A DNA stretch of 64,000 bases from Phytoseiulus persimilis (taxonomy: Eukaryota; Arthropoda; Arachnida; Mesostigmata; Phytoseiidae): assembly GCA_037576195.1 (NCBI GenBank), contig CM075101.1, positions 37,882,001 through 37,946,000 on the forward strand, given 5' to 3'. Both the position numbers and the translations under genes were made by a program. The notes beneath the pieces were generated by a model, which saw only the letters and a program-made list of their open reading frames with translations, ran no database searches and was not told the origin of the DNA. This document shows positions 12,734 through 26,297 of the stretch, piece by piece. Position 1 is the stretch's first letter. Each line of letters starts with the position of its first letter.

Positions 12734-15700
12734 GAAGCAAACCACCCTCCTGTTGGACGTAGCGTTGGAAGCCGCTGCCGTCACTCTGTTCCTTTCGTTT
12801 GTCGTTTCCGTATTACCATTTTCTATTTTGTTGTATAGCTGACGAGGCCCCGTCAGACCAGCGGACTCGACCGGGTATGGGACTCCCGATGAACGAACCA
12901 ACCAACCAACTCTGACTCCGAATGACGTCGCAATATGAGCCGTTACTCAACATCCGAACGTTGCCTCGTCCGTTACGAATTCTCTGTTTTTTCCTCTGTC
13001 GTGTGTCGGTTCCACAGGAGGATGGAACGCGGGAATCGAAAGGGCGGCAGACGAGTCTGACAGCGGACTAGAAAGTTGCGAACGATTCTATTCCGAACCC
13101 GGGAATCAGCCCCACGCTTCCTACCTCCCGAGTAGGAAGCAGGCGCAAGAAGCGTCAGGAAGCGGAACGACGCAACGATACGAGTCTGGATCGATGTCCG
13201 ACAAACAAGAGAATCAAACTTCGTAGCAGCAACGAATCCGTGAACAATTTGCGTTGGAAAACGCAGTATTCCTCCGAACCAACTCACTCTTTTCCAGTAG
13301 TTATTATCGGACAGTTATGTACATCGGCAGACGAATTGTTCCTCTCGACGCCTGTCAATAATCGTTCTCTGCAGTGAAAGACTTCTCCTTTGTGGCGTGT
13401 AGCGTTGGCCCGAAGGCCATGGGAGTCGGACAAACCAACTACCGATTCGACCTTCCCACTGCTGCGAGACAGGACAAGAAGCCTGGCAGAGACAGACGAG
13501 ATGGAATGAAAGATAATCTTCCGTCACGAACAGAAACTCATGACGGGTGTCGTCCGACCGGAGCCCTGAAGCAAATCTGCACCAACTGCGGCCAGGACTC
13601 TTACAAAAGGCGAACCTGAGGGGATTTTTCGTCTTATCTCCTGTTCCTCTATTAGGAATATGTTTGATGAGAGGGCCACACCTCCCGTGGCTCGTGCATC
13701 ACCGGCTCCTCAGTATGGGGGACTTCAGATGTAGGCGAACCGCGCGCAGAAGGGTTTCGTCCAGGGCCTAGGAAGCCGTGGTGCGCTTTCGTTCTCGTGC
13801 GCCACCCATCAGCCCGATTTCCCAGTAGCCCTAATCACAGCCACCGTGGTAGACGCTTTGATTCGCCTTTCTGGAATCAAGATTGGTGGCTCGCGCCCTG
13901 TTTCGCTCGATGAGAATCGGTGCTGCTTGGTCACGATGGTAGCGTCCAGCTAGCGTGTCGCAGCTCCTCGAACACAGAGTGAATCTTCCACCCATCGAAA
14001 TTCTACCTTGCGCCTGGGTGACCTCAATCTCGAACATTTTGATGAGTCAATTCAGTTAATTGGTGGCAGTTTCTATGTTGCACGCCATCAAGAGTTCGGA
14101 TGGTGCTGGCCTTCCGAATCCGGATTGAGGGAATCAATAGCGTGACAAGCAGACATCGATCCCGCAGAATATATGAAACATTCGAGACAGAGCTTGCGCG
14201 GCTTAAGTTCGGTGCCCTGTGGGGCTGACGTCGGTGAGGGTCCGTCGACGGCTTCTATTAGCCTAATGATGGATGAATTGCCGCGGAATTCAGATATCTC
14301 AGCTCGAATCTCGAGCAGAGCTCTATGACCCCTGATCGAAGAACGAAATGCCATAGCCTATCCGAGTTCGGAGCCAGAAGAACTCACCCTCGTTTAGGTC
14401 CCGTACGGTGCTATTTGAGTCATTCAGCGACATTTTTAGTGAAACGATGACCATATTTATTGAGTGAAATCGAGTTGGTATCGCTGCCCGATGGATGGTT
14501 GTGTCTCTCTCCGAGTTTGGCCGTGCCGCCGTGCTCTATCCTTGGGAGCAGGTTTCGGAAAAATAGAGAGATGAATGTTCGATATTGCCTGAACTTCGAT
14601 GGTCGAAATTGTTTCGTGAAAGAATATGAAAATTCCTGGCGTGCATAGAGATGAATCAGGCGACGTGGAATCTTTGAATTCGCATCAGCTTTAGTCGCAG
14701 TATGGTGATTGACGATCTTCGCGAAACGTGACATTCTAGTCGAGTGGGAGCTGAAACTCCGAAACGAATCGGGCTGCCACTTGAGTGTTTCATTTCGTTA
14801 CGCCGTTCCAGCACTTCTCATCCTCTTACTGATTTCGCCGACGATAGTCCGGAGCTGGGCGCGGCATGGTCCATTTATCAGGAGCCAATCCTTTAAATAA
14901 GTCGGGGCCCTCTCTTGGCGGGCTCCCCCGGAACAGCAATCCACCTATAACAGCGCCTAGACCGAATCGGCGTCCAACCCAGGAGCCCACCTGCTCAGAC
15001 TACCATCGACTCCCAAGATTCTCTTCAGCTCCGCTCTGACCGATTCCGCCGACCGGTCGGTATTCGACGTTCAGGTTGCCAAGCCGCAGCAGCGTCGGCT
15101 CGTGGGGCTGTCGCCATCTACCGAAAGTAGGGGCTTGCCCCAGCAGCCGTCGTCGACGGACAAATTGATGACAGTGAGGAGTGGAATGAACTCCGAGTGA
15201 TCGGACTGAGTCCCGCGTTGGCCGGGCAGAACCTCAGTACAGCGGACTGCGCAGGAGGATCGCGGGGTGAGCGAGACAGGCGGGATCACGGTTCCGCCTC
15301 GGCGTAAGAGGACTTCATACATAAATTCCGTTTGTGATAAGATATACGACGGTAATGCCCGTTGGCTCAACAGCTGAATACTTGATGTCACCCCTTGGCC
15401 GAGCGACGCCCCAACACGGTTTGTTCTTTCCCTCGCTCTCGAATTGCTCCAGACTCGCCCGATGCGTTCAGATCCAGATCAGTGGATCTTTCTCAAGCGA
15501 TGGATATCTCGACCGTGGCAGCTTGCATCGGTTGTCGAAGTCAATGCCGCTAGCCTCAAGTTCCAGCAACGGCTGCGAAGACCGCGCGGCCTCCTGCCAG
15601 AGGAGTCACCGTGTACCAGAGTGTTGCGAACACCAGAGAATCTGGTGGTTCAGCGAACAGAGGAATTGCGAACAGAAGGTGAAGATCCCCGACGGAGACG

Positions 15701-18700
15701 AGCCGGGCCCGCACAGCTCCAGGGAAACAGACGGCCGGTTGGTCAGGGTCCGGCTGGATGTCTGGTGTCCAGGACGGAGCTGATTTCGGAGAAGCGAATG
15801 GCAAAAACACCTCGCATTCATCGTTTCAATAATGACATTCGCTTTGCATGTGTTCCGAGCCAATGTTGTAATCTTGATGATCAGCTGCTCCGAATGCCGA
15901 TGCTGATATCGCATCCGATATCGGCTTTTTTGAAACGACCTTGATTCGTTCCCTTCCTCGTAACGATGTTGTCGTTGCCCTTCCGAATCAGCGGAATGCG
16001 GCGTCAGCGACTGCATCGAGCACAGCACAGATGGAACAGAAGCGCTCATTTCGTAATTTCCACTCTCGACTCAGAGTGCTTGCGGAGTCACACACACACT
16101 CATTCCAATCAGAATGATAGGAGTCCGATGACTGCAGTCTCAATCGCCCCGTATGATTCAGGACAGAGACCGGCCGCACACTATTCGTGGATCCTGGTTG
16201 GGCCTAGTGCTATCGAGCCCACGAGAATCGATACCCGGAACGATTGCGACGTCGCGACCAATCTGCGATTCCCAAGACTTTCACGCTGTCCATCGAATAG
16301 AATCTGGATACGGAGACCTGCCGAAGCAGGCAGCGCCACTACCCAAGAATAAGAGTACCACTGCGAATCTGTCCTGTGATGACTTTTCGACTCGAAGCGA
16401 CACGAGAAATTCGGCTGAAAACTGTCTGAGTCACCTCCAAGTTCTGGGAATAGGACGACGTGCCATGCTCGAACTTCTCCCTCAGTTCTGCGTCACGAAT
16501 GAGGTTCTGCCATATCTGATAGCTGAACCGAACCGCCGCTCAATATCCGTTCAAGGGTTCCGAGTCAAGCGCGATACAACAGGTTCGATTGGATTCCCGC
16601 GTTCCGAAAAGTTTCAAAGAACGGGATTCTCGCGCGGAAGCCGGACGAGTCAGGCGGACAGCCACACGGGCGCATCTTCATTGAAGGGCCGTCAATGCTC
16701 TCTGGCAGCATCAGATTCTCTCCCCGACGGAAATTCCAGCCGAACAAACAAAGCGAGCTCAACAGGTTTCCTTTCTTCGGCTACTTTCCTGAACGCCGCG
16801 CCGACAATTGTTGGATGAGGGCTTCTGCCCTTGCCTTCATCTCATTCGAACAGCTACCTCTCATCAATTTGCTTCCGGTTCGTTCTTTCGGCGAGATAAT
16901 CTTCGCTCCATTTCTCTTCGAGTTTGGAGCCGACATACTCATTCCAAGCTCCCAACTATAACGATCAAGGCTTCAGCTCTGAGTCTGACTGCAGCGACTA
17001 CACTGGCCACGGAACTCGAAGCTCCTCAAGCGAACTCCTCTAAGCAGCAGCTGCGACGCAATTCACAGCAGATCTCCAGATGTCTGCTGCTTAGCGCGAA
17101 GAAGTACTCACTGACGCTCTCTCGAAAGTCGCAACTTGATACCCGCAAACAACATGCTGAAAGTTATTGCCGCCTTCGGCTTCTCCTATCGACTGGTTCT
17201 GCGAAGTACAGATGAAGATGTTCGCCTCGGGCGGTCACGTGCATCTCAAGATGGCGGAGACAATTCGATCAAGTGAACTCAGAATCCCAGCGGAGATGAC
17301 AACCTCCACCAGCATCACGACAAACGAATGCGGTTTCTCCGAGAGAATGCGCGTCGCTTGCATTAATCATACGTCAGAGAGGGTACGTCACTGTCGTCCA
17401 AGCCCGAACATTACTCCCGCTCGAACCTCACTGCTCGGCAAGGGTTGTTCTCTCTTCTTCAGCGAGGACAGCTCCCTCTCGTCGTCTCACCCACACGCTT
17501 TGCGCTTGATCCGAGTTGGAAACGGTTTCAGCAGTCACGGTAAACGCCCACCGAAGATCGGTGTCGGAATCGATTTCGGGATTTGCCTCACGATCTGTCA
17601 AATATCCCGAACTTTCCCTTCCGTCTTCCTCTCCACGGAAGGATCCGAAGGACGACTTTCCGGTCCGAATTAGAAGCTGCGAAGAGACTCCTGGGAAGGA
17701 CCAGACCGCAATGGTGGTCCAGGCCGGGAGCATCCAGTTGCAGTAACAGGTGTCCCCACTCCGCGGACGGCTTAGATTTCCTCCACGAATACACTTCCTT
17801 AGTCTCTCAATGGAGTTGCTGCTTTTGGTTGTGTCTTGCGCAGCCATCCCTTCGTTATGAGACTGCCTATCACGCGTCACGAGTACCTCGCAAGCCGGGC
17901 GACCCAACCGCTGGAAGAGGAATGGAAGAAAATTGGAGGAAAAAATTCTTCGAGCATCGCCCAGACGAGGATCGTCGACTCGGTTGGCATCGTGTCTCTC
18001 CAATGTCGCCCGCGTCGGAACCACCCCTTGGTTTTTCGCTCTGTATTCGTTCCCTATTCCTGTCGAGCTCATGCGTGGCTGTTCAACCTCATTCTCCAAG
18101 TTATGACAGCAGCGTTGTTATATTTCCTGCTGGGAGAGACATGCGCACCCGACGTCCTTGTCTCCAACTTTCTGTCAGTCGGTCTCGTGGTCTCGCTGTA
18201 TCGTTCAATGGGGGGTTTCGAAAGGGTTTGATTTCCCTCTTGCGCATTTCCCTCCCGTCGTCTCTCCTTCCTCTCGGTCACAATGATTTGTTTGTTGAGG
18301 AGCGTTGCGTGAGTGACGTGCTTTAATCTGTTCCTCGCCAAACGATCCCTGCCATCTGACCGCAATCGAGGATTTGAGGAGGACGTTTCTGACGTCGATG
18401 TGCCCCCGGACGAAATGATCCCGGCGGCTCGGAAAAAAAAAACAGAATGCCCGGGAAACGGATGGCTCTCAAAAGAAGGAGAACGAGAGCGAATGGCTTT
18501 CGGAGGGACTGAGGTCGCTCGGATCCCGAAGATGGGTTTCCGAGTCAGCGATCCAACCCGAAAATAATCGTTCGTTCCTTCAGGGCCTGGACGGCCTCGA
18601 ATGCTCAACGTTTCGATTGAATCGGCGTGTCGTTCGAGGCTGAGAGTCGATCCACGCAACGCGATCACGTCGCTGGAGGGTTGCGTAAGTTCTCGAAAGC

Positions 18701-21079
18701 AGCTGCCCCATCCGAGCGGATGATTTCCGAGAGACTGAGGACGACGGAGATTAGAAACCAGAGCTCAGGAATCCTTGTTGACGGAGAGCGGACAAGAGGG
18801 AAACTTGACTCAACAACAACCCGGCCGATCCGTCGTCTGCTCCGTCGGCTGCATACGACTTATTTCCGAGGCAACAACTGCGGGAAACACGTCTCGAAAA
18901 CCGACGACTGAGGAGGACGATCCTCTCATCAAGAGTTTTCGCGCGAGGAAACAGAAAGTGGGACAGAGGGAATTGGGAACGAGATTCACTCCCGAACCTC
19001 GCGAGGAAAATATTTCTCCGGAGCTCGGGAACTACTCAAACTTCTTTTTGTGACTCTGCGTCCGAGTCGGGAACCGAGAGAAGTAAGTTATGGATACGTG
19101 TGGTCTTGGTCAAATGTTTCTGTGTTTTGTGGTTGTTCTGAAGCAGTAATGCTTTAAAAGGCTCATCCTCACACGGACGCATTCACGAAGACGTGCACGC
19201 ACGCAGCTTTACTCGAAGACGCAGTGCAAGAATGCATTTTTTTTTGTCTCGGTGAGTTTCCGCACATGTTGTCGGCGCGGAGGAGCCGTAATTCCCCGTT
19301 GATTCGTGTCGCCTCAAGGAGCAAGTCTTCGTCCGTTCTTTACGTTTGTTGGAACGCATCGGCGTCATCGATATTCCCTCGAAATCCACCGAATAACGTT
19401 TCTGGCTGTCGGCTTGTTAGCGCGGCGGGGCTTAGTGCCTCGCGCGACGTCCGCTTCTTAACAAAGCCTCCGCCGCTCGCTGCGTTGATTGCAACGCTAT
19501 AATTTGTCTTAGCTTGGGGTCGCTCTTGTTTCTTCGTCGTTCGCCCATCGGGAAGCGAGCGGGTTCCTGGCTGGCAAAGGGGCCAAAGCCGCAAGAGAAA
19601 GAAACATAATTATCAGGATATTATACGCCTTATTTCTGAATGCTAATATCGCCGCGGCTGCGTCATGTTCTCTAATCCTCTATTCGCTCGCTCCTGAGCG
19701 ACTCCTTCAAGGAGTTGAGCGAACGAAGAGCCTCCGGTCCGATCACGTAGGAGCTGCAATAAGCGCAGCTCTCCCCTTTTCTGCTTCGACTTGAGTTGTC
19801 GACGACTTCGAATCCTCAGATTCAATCGTCAGGTGGAGATTTGAGGGCTCTTGAGGGAAGCCTCCGAGTTGGGTCGCGAAACTCTTCAAGGAACGCGACA
19901 AAGCATCCGGGAGCTTTGAAACGTAGCATCGAGAGCCGTGCTGTCCCGGATTGTTGGAAGGAGCTGCGACTGTTGTTGTAGGCTTCGTCGTCATCGCCGC
20001 CGCCGCCGTTGTCAACTGAGAGAAAGAGGGATTTCGGTCGCATGGCCCACTGCGGACGCAAGGCAACGAAAGGTTACTTAATGAAGTTATTATATTTCGA
20101 CAAAAGGCTGCGCCGACTGGAAAGGCTGTGCAAAAACTTGTGCTGTGAATGCAGCAGCCGGCCCGGCACGCAGGCTGGCAGCCCTGCTTGCGCGCTCGCT
20201 CGCGAGTGGCTGAGATACGGGCGTCGAATACTTCCCTCCAGCGCCTCGACCCGGAGCCTACCCGCCCGCTCCCCTTGCGTCGTCCGACCCGCTACCAACA
20301 CCCCCTCGGTCCCCTTCCTCGTGGCACCCCTCCTCCACTCGAGCTTTTTCCTGCCAACCTTCAGCCAACCACCTCGCGCAGTGAACCACCCCTCCTCTCT
20401 TTCCGCCGACCGTTTTTCCAAAGGCCCTCGCAGGGAAATCTCAGCCTTTGCCACCGGTTTACCAGATGCTCGGCGGCAGTGAATAGGCGATGACAACAGA
20501 GGCGGCAGAGGAAAAGGTCTATTCATGCAGCTGTGGGAATTGTTTCCCGCCGATCAACTCGTCGGCCTTCACTCAGATCCGCAAACTACTGGCAGCCTAT
20601 CCGCTTCGTCGGCGGGCGGCTAGAGCCACGTGAAGGTTTTAGACTCTGTTCGCGCCGAAAGTTGTTGACTTCCATCCGCTGTTCGCGTGGATGAGTTCGA
20701 GGGATTTCGGAAGTGACTCGTTCTTTCGTACTGCCACAGCTTTCGCTCTTAGCCAGTGGACACAGACAAGGAAACGCTGCCGTTGCTAACGCCACAACCG
20801 CTGCTTCTGCTGCTGCTACTTCTGCCCGTGGAGGTTGTGGGAACGGCGGCGACGGCAGCAGCAATGCCCCTCCACTTCTCAAAGTTTCGTCCTCGAAAAG
20901 CAGCTGGCTCGCTGCCTGACTGGCTAGTTGGCTTCGTTCGCCATTTGCTCGCTCAGTGAGGATTGAACGTCTAGAGAGAGTCCACCGACCAAACGAGCGG
21001 CCGGTCGCGCAAGCTAACTGACTCGTGGAGCGGCATGTGCTTCCTTGCAACTATTCTGCTGATTCTACCAGCTGCCACT

Positions 21080-21120
21080 TCAGTCCGACCGAGCGACTGA
21101 CCGAGCAGTCGACCGACCGG
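21080..21120. promoter_or_regulatory. CAGTC/GACTGA/GACCGA cluster, possible core promoter
   Basis: TCAGTCCGACCGAGCGACTGAC followed by CGAGCAGTCGACCGACCGG. The same vocabulary recurs at 12.7, 22.3, 36.9, 43.3, 49.75 and 51.2 kb. Confidence 0.3.
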
Positions 21121-22261
21121 AGTACGTTTCCAGCTCAGGATTTGGAGGGAGTCACTCCCGGGCAGAGTCACTAAGACGCTTTAATTGCTAGGGCACACTT
21201 TCATACACACAATGCCGCCCCACTCAGTGGCGACTTTGAGAACGAAGGCCCGCGGATCTCGTGTACCGAATGCGGCCACGCACACCATCTAGGATGGCGG
21301 GCGGTTCGGGCCAGATATTCAGATATTACCGAACTTCTACTCACTTCGATCGGTCGGCGTTAAGGAAGTCCAACGGCTGGAACAGGTCGGAAGCTCATTT
21401 CAACTCTACCAATTCGACCTGCGCCGCGAGGAGGGAAAGCTCTGGGGATCTCAATCGATAGAGAAGAGGAGCATTTCCGACATTCTGATATTTCGTGCGC
21501 ATCCTTTGAAGTGATCTCACGTTGCGTACGAAGAATAGCTCGCTGTGCCCTCCCGTGAGCTCCAGCTGGAGGTCCCTGATGTACATACAACAAGGTTCGC
21601 GTTTATTTTAAGAACGTTTCCAATCGATCCCGTGATCCTGAGGTCAGCGAGCGCGAATCGCTGCAGCGGCTCCACGCGGCGTTCATATCTGGGTCTGAAG
21701 TCGATGTTCATGACCTGAGCGGCTCTCAGGGGTGCTGTCGATCCGACACTATCAGAAATAGTTTTACGGCTTCCAAACCACGAGTTCGCGGAACGCATTC
21801 GTCTTCTGCTCATCCGAAACTCCGCCGAACATCTGATGGAAGCGTCAATCCAGCTTAGAATGATTTGCCGAAGTCAAATGGCAGTGCTTGGACGGCTCAA
21901 TGGACAAAAATTTGGCTTGCGGACAATATTATCCCGATATCCTTGACAAGTGGAGTGAGAGAGAGAAAGCAAAGAATAGAAGCGTTCTTGTCACGATGCG
22001 CGCTCGATCACGATCGGAATTCTGTTTCCGGTTATAAATCCCCTCAAGTGTCGTATTTGTCCACAGTCGACGCTGACCGGGATGCGCGGGCTCGTGGTCG
22101 CAACGGAGCAGCAACATTGTGACCCATGTCTGATTTGAAATTGGAAGCCGAACAGTTCGCTTCGAAATAACGTTGCCCCATGCGCCCTCCATTGAGCCGG
22201 AGGGCGATATTGTTCTTTACGGAGCGCGTAGAATAAGATTGATTGCGCACCAGGCACGGGG

Positions 22262-22283
22262 AGCCAGCCAGCCAGTCAGTCAG
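22262..22283. promoter_or_regulatory. AGCCAGCCAGTCAGTCAG cluster, possible core promoter
   Basis: AGCCAGCCAGCCAGTCAGTC: tandem CAGC/CAGT motifs matching the initiator core, in a non-coding setting. Confidence 0.35.
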
Positions 22284-24287
22284 GCGTGCAGGCAGTGGCA
22301 GCTGCAACTTCTTTTGCACGTTTGAGGGCATTAGAATTCTCTTATTCATGAAGCTCCGAATCCTCGTTCTTCTCCCTCTGTTAGATCACGGCCCGTTCTG
22401 ATCCTTTGCAAACTGTGTTTAGCTGATTCCTCGGAGGTCGTCAGGTCTACCATCCTGTTTCATCAGATTACAACGAAGAAAATGCTCTCTGAGCGATTTG
22501 GAACACCTGATATGATCTCGTAGCTCTTCTTGACACCCTCCAGTCGGCGTCCTAGCCGGTCTGGCCGTTCTTCCTTGAGTTCTTCAGCGATTCCTTGTCT
22601 TGGAGTTTGTGCTGGCTTGAGTGTGTTGAGGTTTTGAGCTTGCTTGGGAGCCTATCCTCATGTTTCCTGTATCGCACGTGAGGAAGGTGCACTGGTTCTC
22701 AGTACGAACCCTGGACTCTCGTCGGTCACGGGGTCTTCACGTTTTCAAGCGTTTCCAGATTCTAGTTCCCGTATTCTGTGGATTCTCGATTCCATGGAGC
22801 CTTTCGATCGATGAGCGATGCTCACGGAGATGGTTATTTTGTTCAAGTGGATAAACTGTGGCTTCGCGAATACACAGAGTCGGGGCTGAGATTTTACGAG
22901 AAATCCTATTCAATATGAACCGAATGGCCGAGTCCAATTTTAAGTTGAAATCGATCATCGCGAAAGCATCGATCACCCGCAGTTCAAATGGGCTCTTTAA
23001 ACATCGACACGCTATTTATAGATGAAGTCGGTAGCTGACTTTGGAGAAAAGCGACGTGAATCTGCCCTCGAACTCGACTCACGGCGTCACGTAAAGCGGT
23101 ATCACGTCTCCTTGGACCAGCGTTTGTTTTGATGACAACACAACTCCTTTATTCAACTCCCCTTCTACGCGTTTGCTATCACTGCGTCAACCGATCGGTT
23201 CTCCCGTGGAACTTTCGATCCCGAGGATCATTCTGGAACTCCAAGTAAGAGCTTATGCCCATGCACTGTTTGTCAACTGTCAAGGCCTTGCCCCGTTTTA
23301 ATATACGGACTGGCGCGGAGGGAGTCAGCCGACCTCGCGGAACATTCGGCAAACTAATCTTGTGCGGTGAAGTCAGACTGACTCGGTCATATTCAAGTGC
23401 GGTAAGCCATGCTTGTTGCCGTGCTATGGCACTATCAGGAGTTGCTCTGACGTTGAATGGTGCAGTCCCGAGCAACGTGGCGCAAAAACCAGCCAGAAGC
23501 TGGAGGAAGCCTTCAAACAAAAAACGAAACACGTTTGTTGATGAACATGGACGGTCTCGACGTGAACACGGACCGAGGCAGCCGGGGGAACCCGCTCGCC
23601 GGGTCGTCGGCCGACCGGGCTGAGTTCGGAGCCAGTGAAGCGGCCGGGGCGCCGTGGGGCGGTAACGGGAAAGTTTGGAACGCACAAAACGTACAACGTC
23701 AAGCGGGGGGCCCTAAAAGTTAATTAATCAGAAGAGACAAACCAAGAAGAAGCGTTTAAATTCAAACCAGATACCCAGATAGAAGCAGGCTTGTAAACAC
23801 AGTGGTGCGGTGGCGGATGCGACGGGAACGCGACCAGTTGAAATGAAAACTGTCATTGAATGAATGAGCGTGGAACCAACGGGGAATGAACGAACGCAAC
23901 AGCGGTTCGGACCGCCCGCCCGCTTGCTTCCCTGTCAGCTCCTTGGCTACACCGCAGCCCGTTCGACTGGCTGTCGGTTGGCGGGCTCTTTCAATTGATG
24001 GAAATGGAAGTCCCGGCCACAAGCGGTGATGTGGCTAACGAATGGACGGATAATGGAATGACGAAGCCGGGAATCTTTCGGATCACGAGCCCCAACTGCT
24101 CCTGGCTCAAAAGCAGAATCCTCTCGTAGCGAAACCGCAGACTACAGCGGGGAACGGATGCATGGAGTTCATGTTGGAACGTACCGCAATGTGATAGACA
24201 TTCTGCGATAGACGGGAAGCGTTCTGGACTCGATTATCCAGCTTCAACGGTCTTCCAGCAGGTCGGAGCCTCGGGAACGTCATGTTA

Positions 24288-25260
24288 TCATGGCTTCGGA
24301 CGCTGTATTGAGACGGAGGCAGGATGGGCGAGCATGATGTCTGCCTCGGATCGTTGTGAATCGGCGCTCACATCATCGGGTTCGTGACTCACGTCAGAGC
24401 TTCCCTGCGACTCTCCGAAAATGTACGCTCGAATCAGCGACCGGTGAGCTGAGCCGCTCAGAACGGTTTTGAGAATGTTTCCTCCTGGCTCCAGCCGCTC
24501 GGTGAAGAGCTCGTGAGTCCACTTTTGCATCCGGAGCGGGAGAGCAGACTGTCCGGGAGCAACCGTCGGGTCCGTACCACGGCTCTCGTTGTTATCTTAC
24601 ATGCGACGAATACCATGCCTTGTGTCGCAAATGTGCCCCCAGCCGGCCTGATGATCGCGTCTGAACTGTGCTACGCACCAGAAGCCAACGAAAGTATCTC
24701 GGAAGAGCCAAAACGGCCTCTTGGATAGCAAGTGATACATTTTCGCTAACGCAACTACATATGTGTCTTCTCACCGAACATTATCAGCTTACTCAGCGAG
24801 AGTGATCGAGCAGACGCGGAGAGCAAGTTGAGCATCTCGGGGTTCGAGCGCCATGCTAACGTGGCTTCCGTGTTCAGCGATGCCCATGCCGCCCGACGCG
24901 ACGATCCCATAAAGTGGGCCGACTATAATGAGTGTAATTAGCTGTTTGGATATTTCATCGGAGAGCGCAGAATCGGCACGCGCACCGTCGTCCGTCGCGC
25001 GCTGACCCTAATTAGACCTCCGGACCCCTTGAGTAATACTCGTGGAGACCCGACTGGTTACTCTCGGACAACACGAGATCCCCGGAAGGCTCCCATCAAT
25101 CTCGGACACCATCGACCTCACAACCATCGTTCGCTGGGAGGTCGCCTCCAAACAACGGGAAACTGTTTCGCGCTTCTTTTGCCGGAACAGAGGGAGTAGT
25201 GGGATTCTGCTTTCGCTTGGGAGCATCCCAAACAAGAGGCAATCTCTCTGACGGAGGTTC
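24288..25260 (-). CDS. Four-exon gene fragment, unknown membrane-associated product
   Basis: Minus-strand model with exons 25062-25260, 24793-25001, 24601-24745 and 24288-24548. Introns are 60, 47 and 52 bases. Donors are GTAACC, GTAAGC and GTAAGA, acceptors CAG, TAG and CAG, and all phases agree (0, 2, 0); the 60- and 52-base introns carry in-frame stops. Exon 1 is basic (FRQKKRETVSRCLEATSQR). Exon 2 carries one hydrophobic segment, KQLITLIIVGPLYGIVASGG. Exon 3 contains AIQEAVLALPRYFRWLLV. Exon 4 has MQKWTHELFTERLEPGGNIL and ends with an acidic tail and RPKP before the stop. The 5' end is not found: exon 1 opens at an acceptor (TTTTGAACCAG) whose intron would contain the inverted-repeat element at 25.4-26.3 kb. 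I do not recognise the family; a divergent chemoreceptor is conceivable but unproven. The 47-base intron is near the lower limit for splicing. Confidence 0.5.
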
Positions 25261-25387
25261 CTGGTTCAAAATACCGACACTGCAAACTCTAAGTCCTGAA
25301 GTGGGTTCGCCGGTCTGCACGCGATGGCTGCTGGATGGGATGATCGTTGCGAGACCACACCGGAGCCCAGAATTGAGGGTGTGCACC

Positions 25388-25481
25388 CGGAATCCCGAAA
25401 ACCCGAAATAACGAAAACCCGAAATACCGAATACCCGAAATAACGATTGCTCGAAATACCGAAAACCCGAAATACCGAAAC
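25388..25481. repeat. Degenerate CCCGAAAA/CCCGAAATA tandem array, left arm
   Basis: About seven imperfect units of 13-17 bases built on CCCGAAATACCGAAAA. The same units run in the opposite orientation at 26234-26297, so the pair behaves as the subterminal part of one inverted-repeat element. Confidence 0.85.
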
Positions 25482-26233
25482 TCCTTTTGGTCTCGTGTAA
25501 CATCAACCGAGGCTTCTATGCCGAGTGCGGATTCCAGCTATGAAAGTGGATTCGACGGCGCGCACTAACATCCATGGATTCCAGAACGGTTCAAATCCGA
25601 ATCTGTGAGCAAGTCTCCTCTTGAATCGTATCCAACATACAGCAGCCGCTCACATATACGAGAGCAGTCGGGGATCCGCTTCGCTGGTAGGTCCCGGAGG
25701 TCGAAGAGGTCCCGTTTCACCACCAACCCAAAACCTATTTGAGACCGCGCATAGCTCCCAGATCTGCAATGCTGTTCTCAATTCAGCGCTGACGTTGATC
25801 GTCAAACGAGCGCCGGCACGGGTTCCGTATACAACCAGATACGATTGAAGGGAACAGATGAGGATTTCAGATTCAGATGGCCTCGTGTATGGGCTTTTCG
25901 TGGTCAATCAGCCACTCTTGTACGGAACAAGGCGAGCTCTTCCGAAAATTCGACTCCAAGTTTCGCCAAGTTTCAAGTTTAACCGGGCAGAGCAGGCTTA
26001 TCAGGACTGGCATTCATCAAAGAATCTCGAACTTTCGAGGACTGTTATAAGATTTCCAAGATTCCTGACAACCTTGCTTGGCTCAACCCAGCATACAACG
26101 GCTCCCGAATGATCCGGGTAGGCTTCGGCGAATGATTCCGGCAGGCCTCCGCGAATGTCAATGCTTTCGAGTAAGCCTCCACGGCCGGGCTCGGCGCTCG
26201 ACATAGAAGTCTCTGCTGCTCTTCGACGGGACA

Positions 26234-26297
26234 CCTTTCGGCATTTCGGGTTTTCGGGATTCAGGGCGTTTGGTATTTCGGGTTTTCGGCATTCCGG
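26234..26297. repeat. TTTCGGG/TTTTCGG tandem array, right arm
   Basis: Four to five imperfect units (TTTCGGCATTTCGGGTTTTC and variants) that are the reverse complement of the array at 25388-25481. Confidence 0.85.

Larger units (their letters stand above)
12734..24287. other. No supported gene; possible leader exons
   Basis: Contains perfect donors at 18686 (TTGC|GTAAGT) and 19083 (AGAA|GTAAGT) and an acceptor at 17461 (TCTCTCTTCTTCAG) but no frame that joins them. 14.46-14.90 kb has two + frames, one with a hydrophobic stretch (AVPALLILLLISPTIV). 17.4-18.7 kb has three long overlapping frames on both strands, none with a domain. 19.9-21.1 kb is rich in short codon-like repeats and CAGT motifs, as in 5' leaders. 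Confidence 0.4.

Noticed and set aside
16153-16818. 221-codon + strand ORF
   Set aside because: Ser/Arg/Thr-rich text without a domain or splice junction; treated as a chance frame.
17428-18668. Three overlapping long ORFs on both strands
   Set aside because: They shadow each other and none has family motifs or a consistent splice model.
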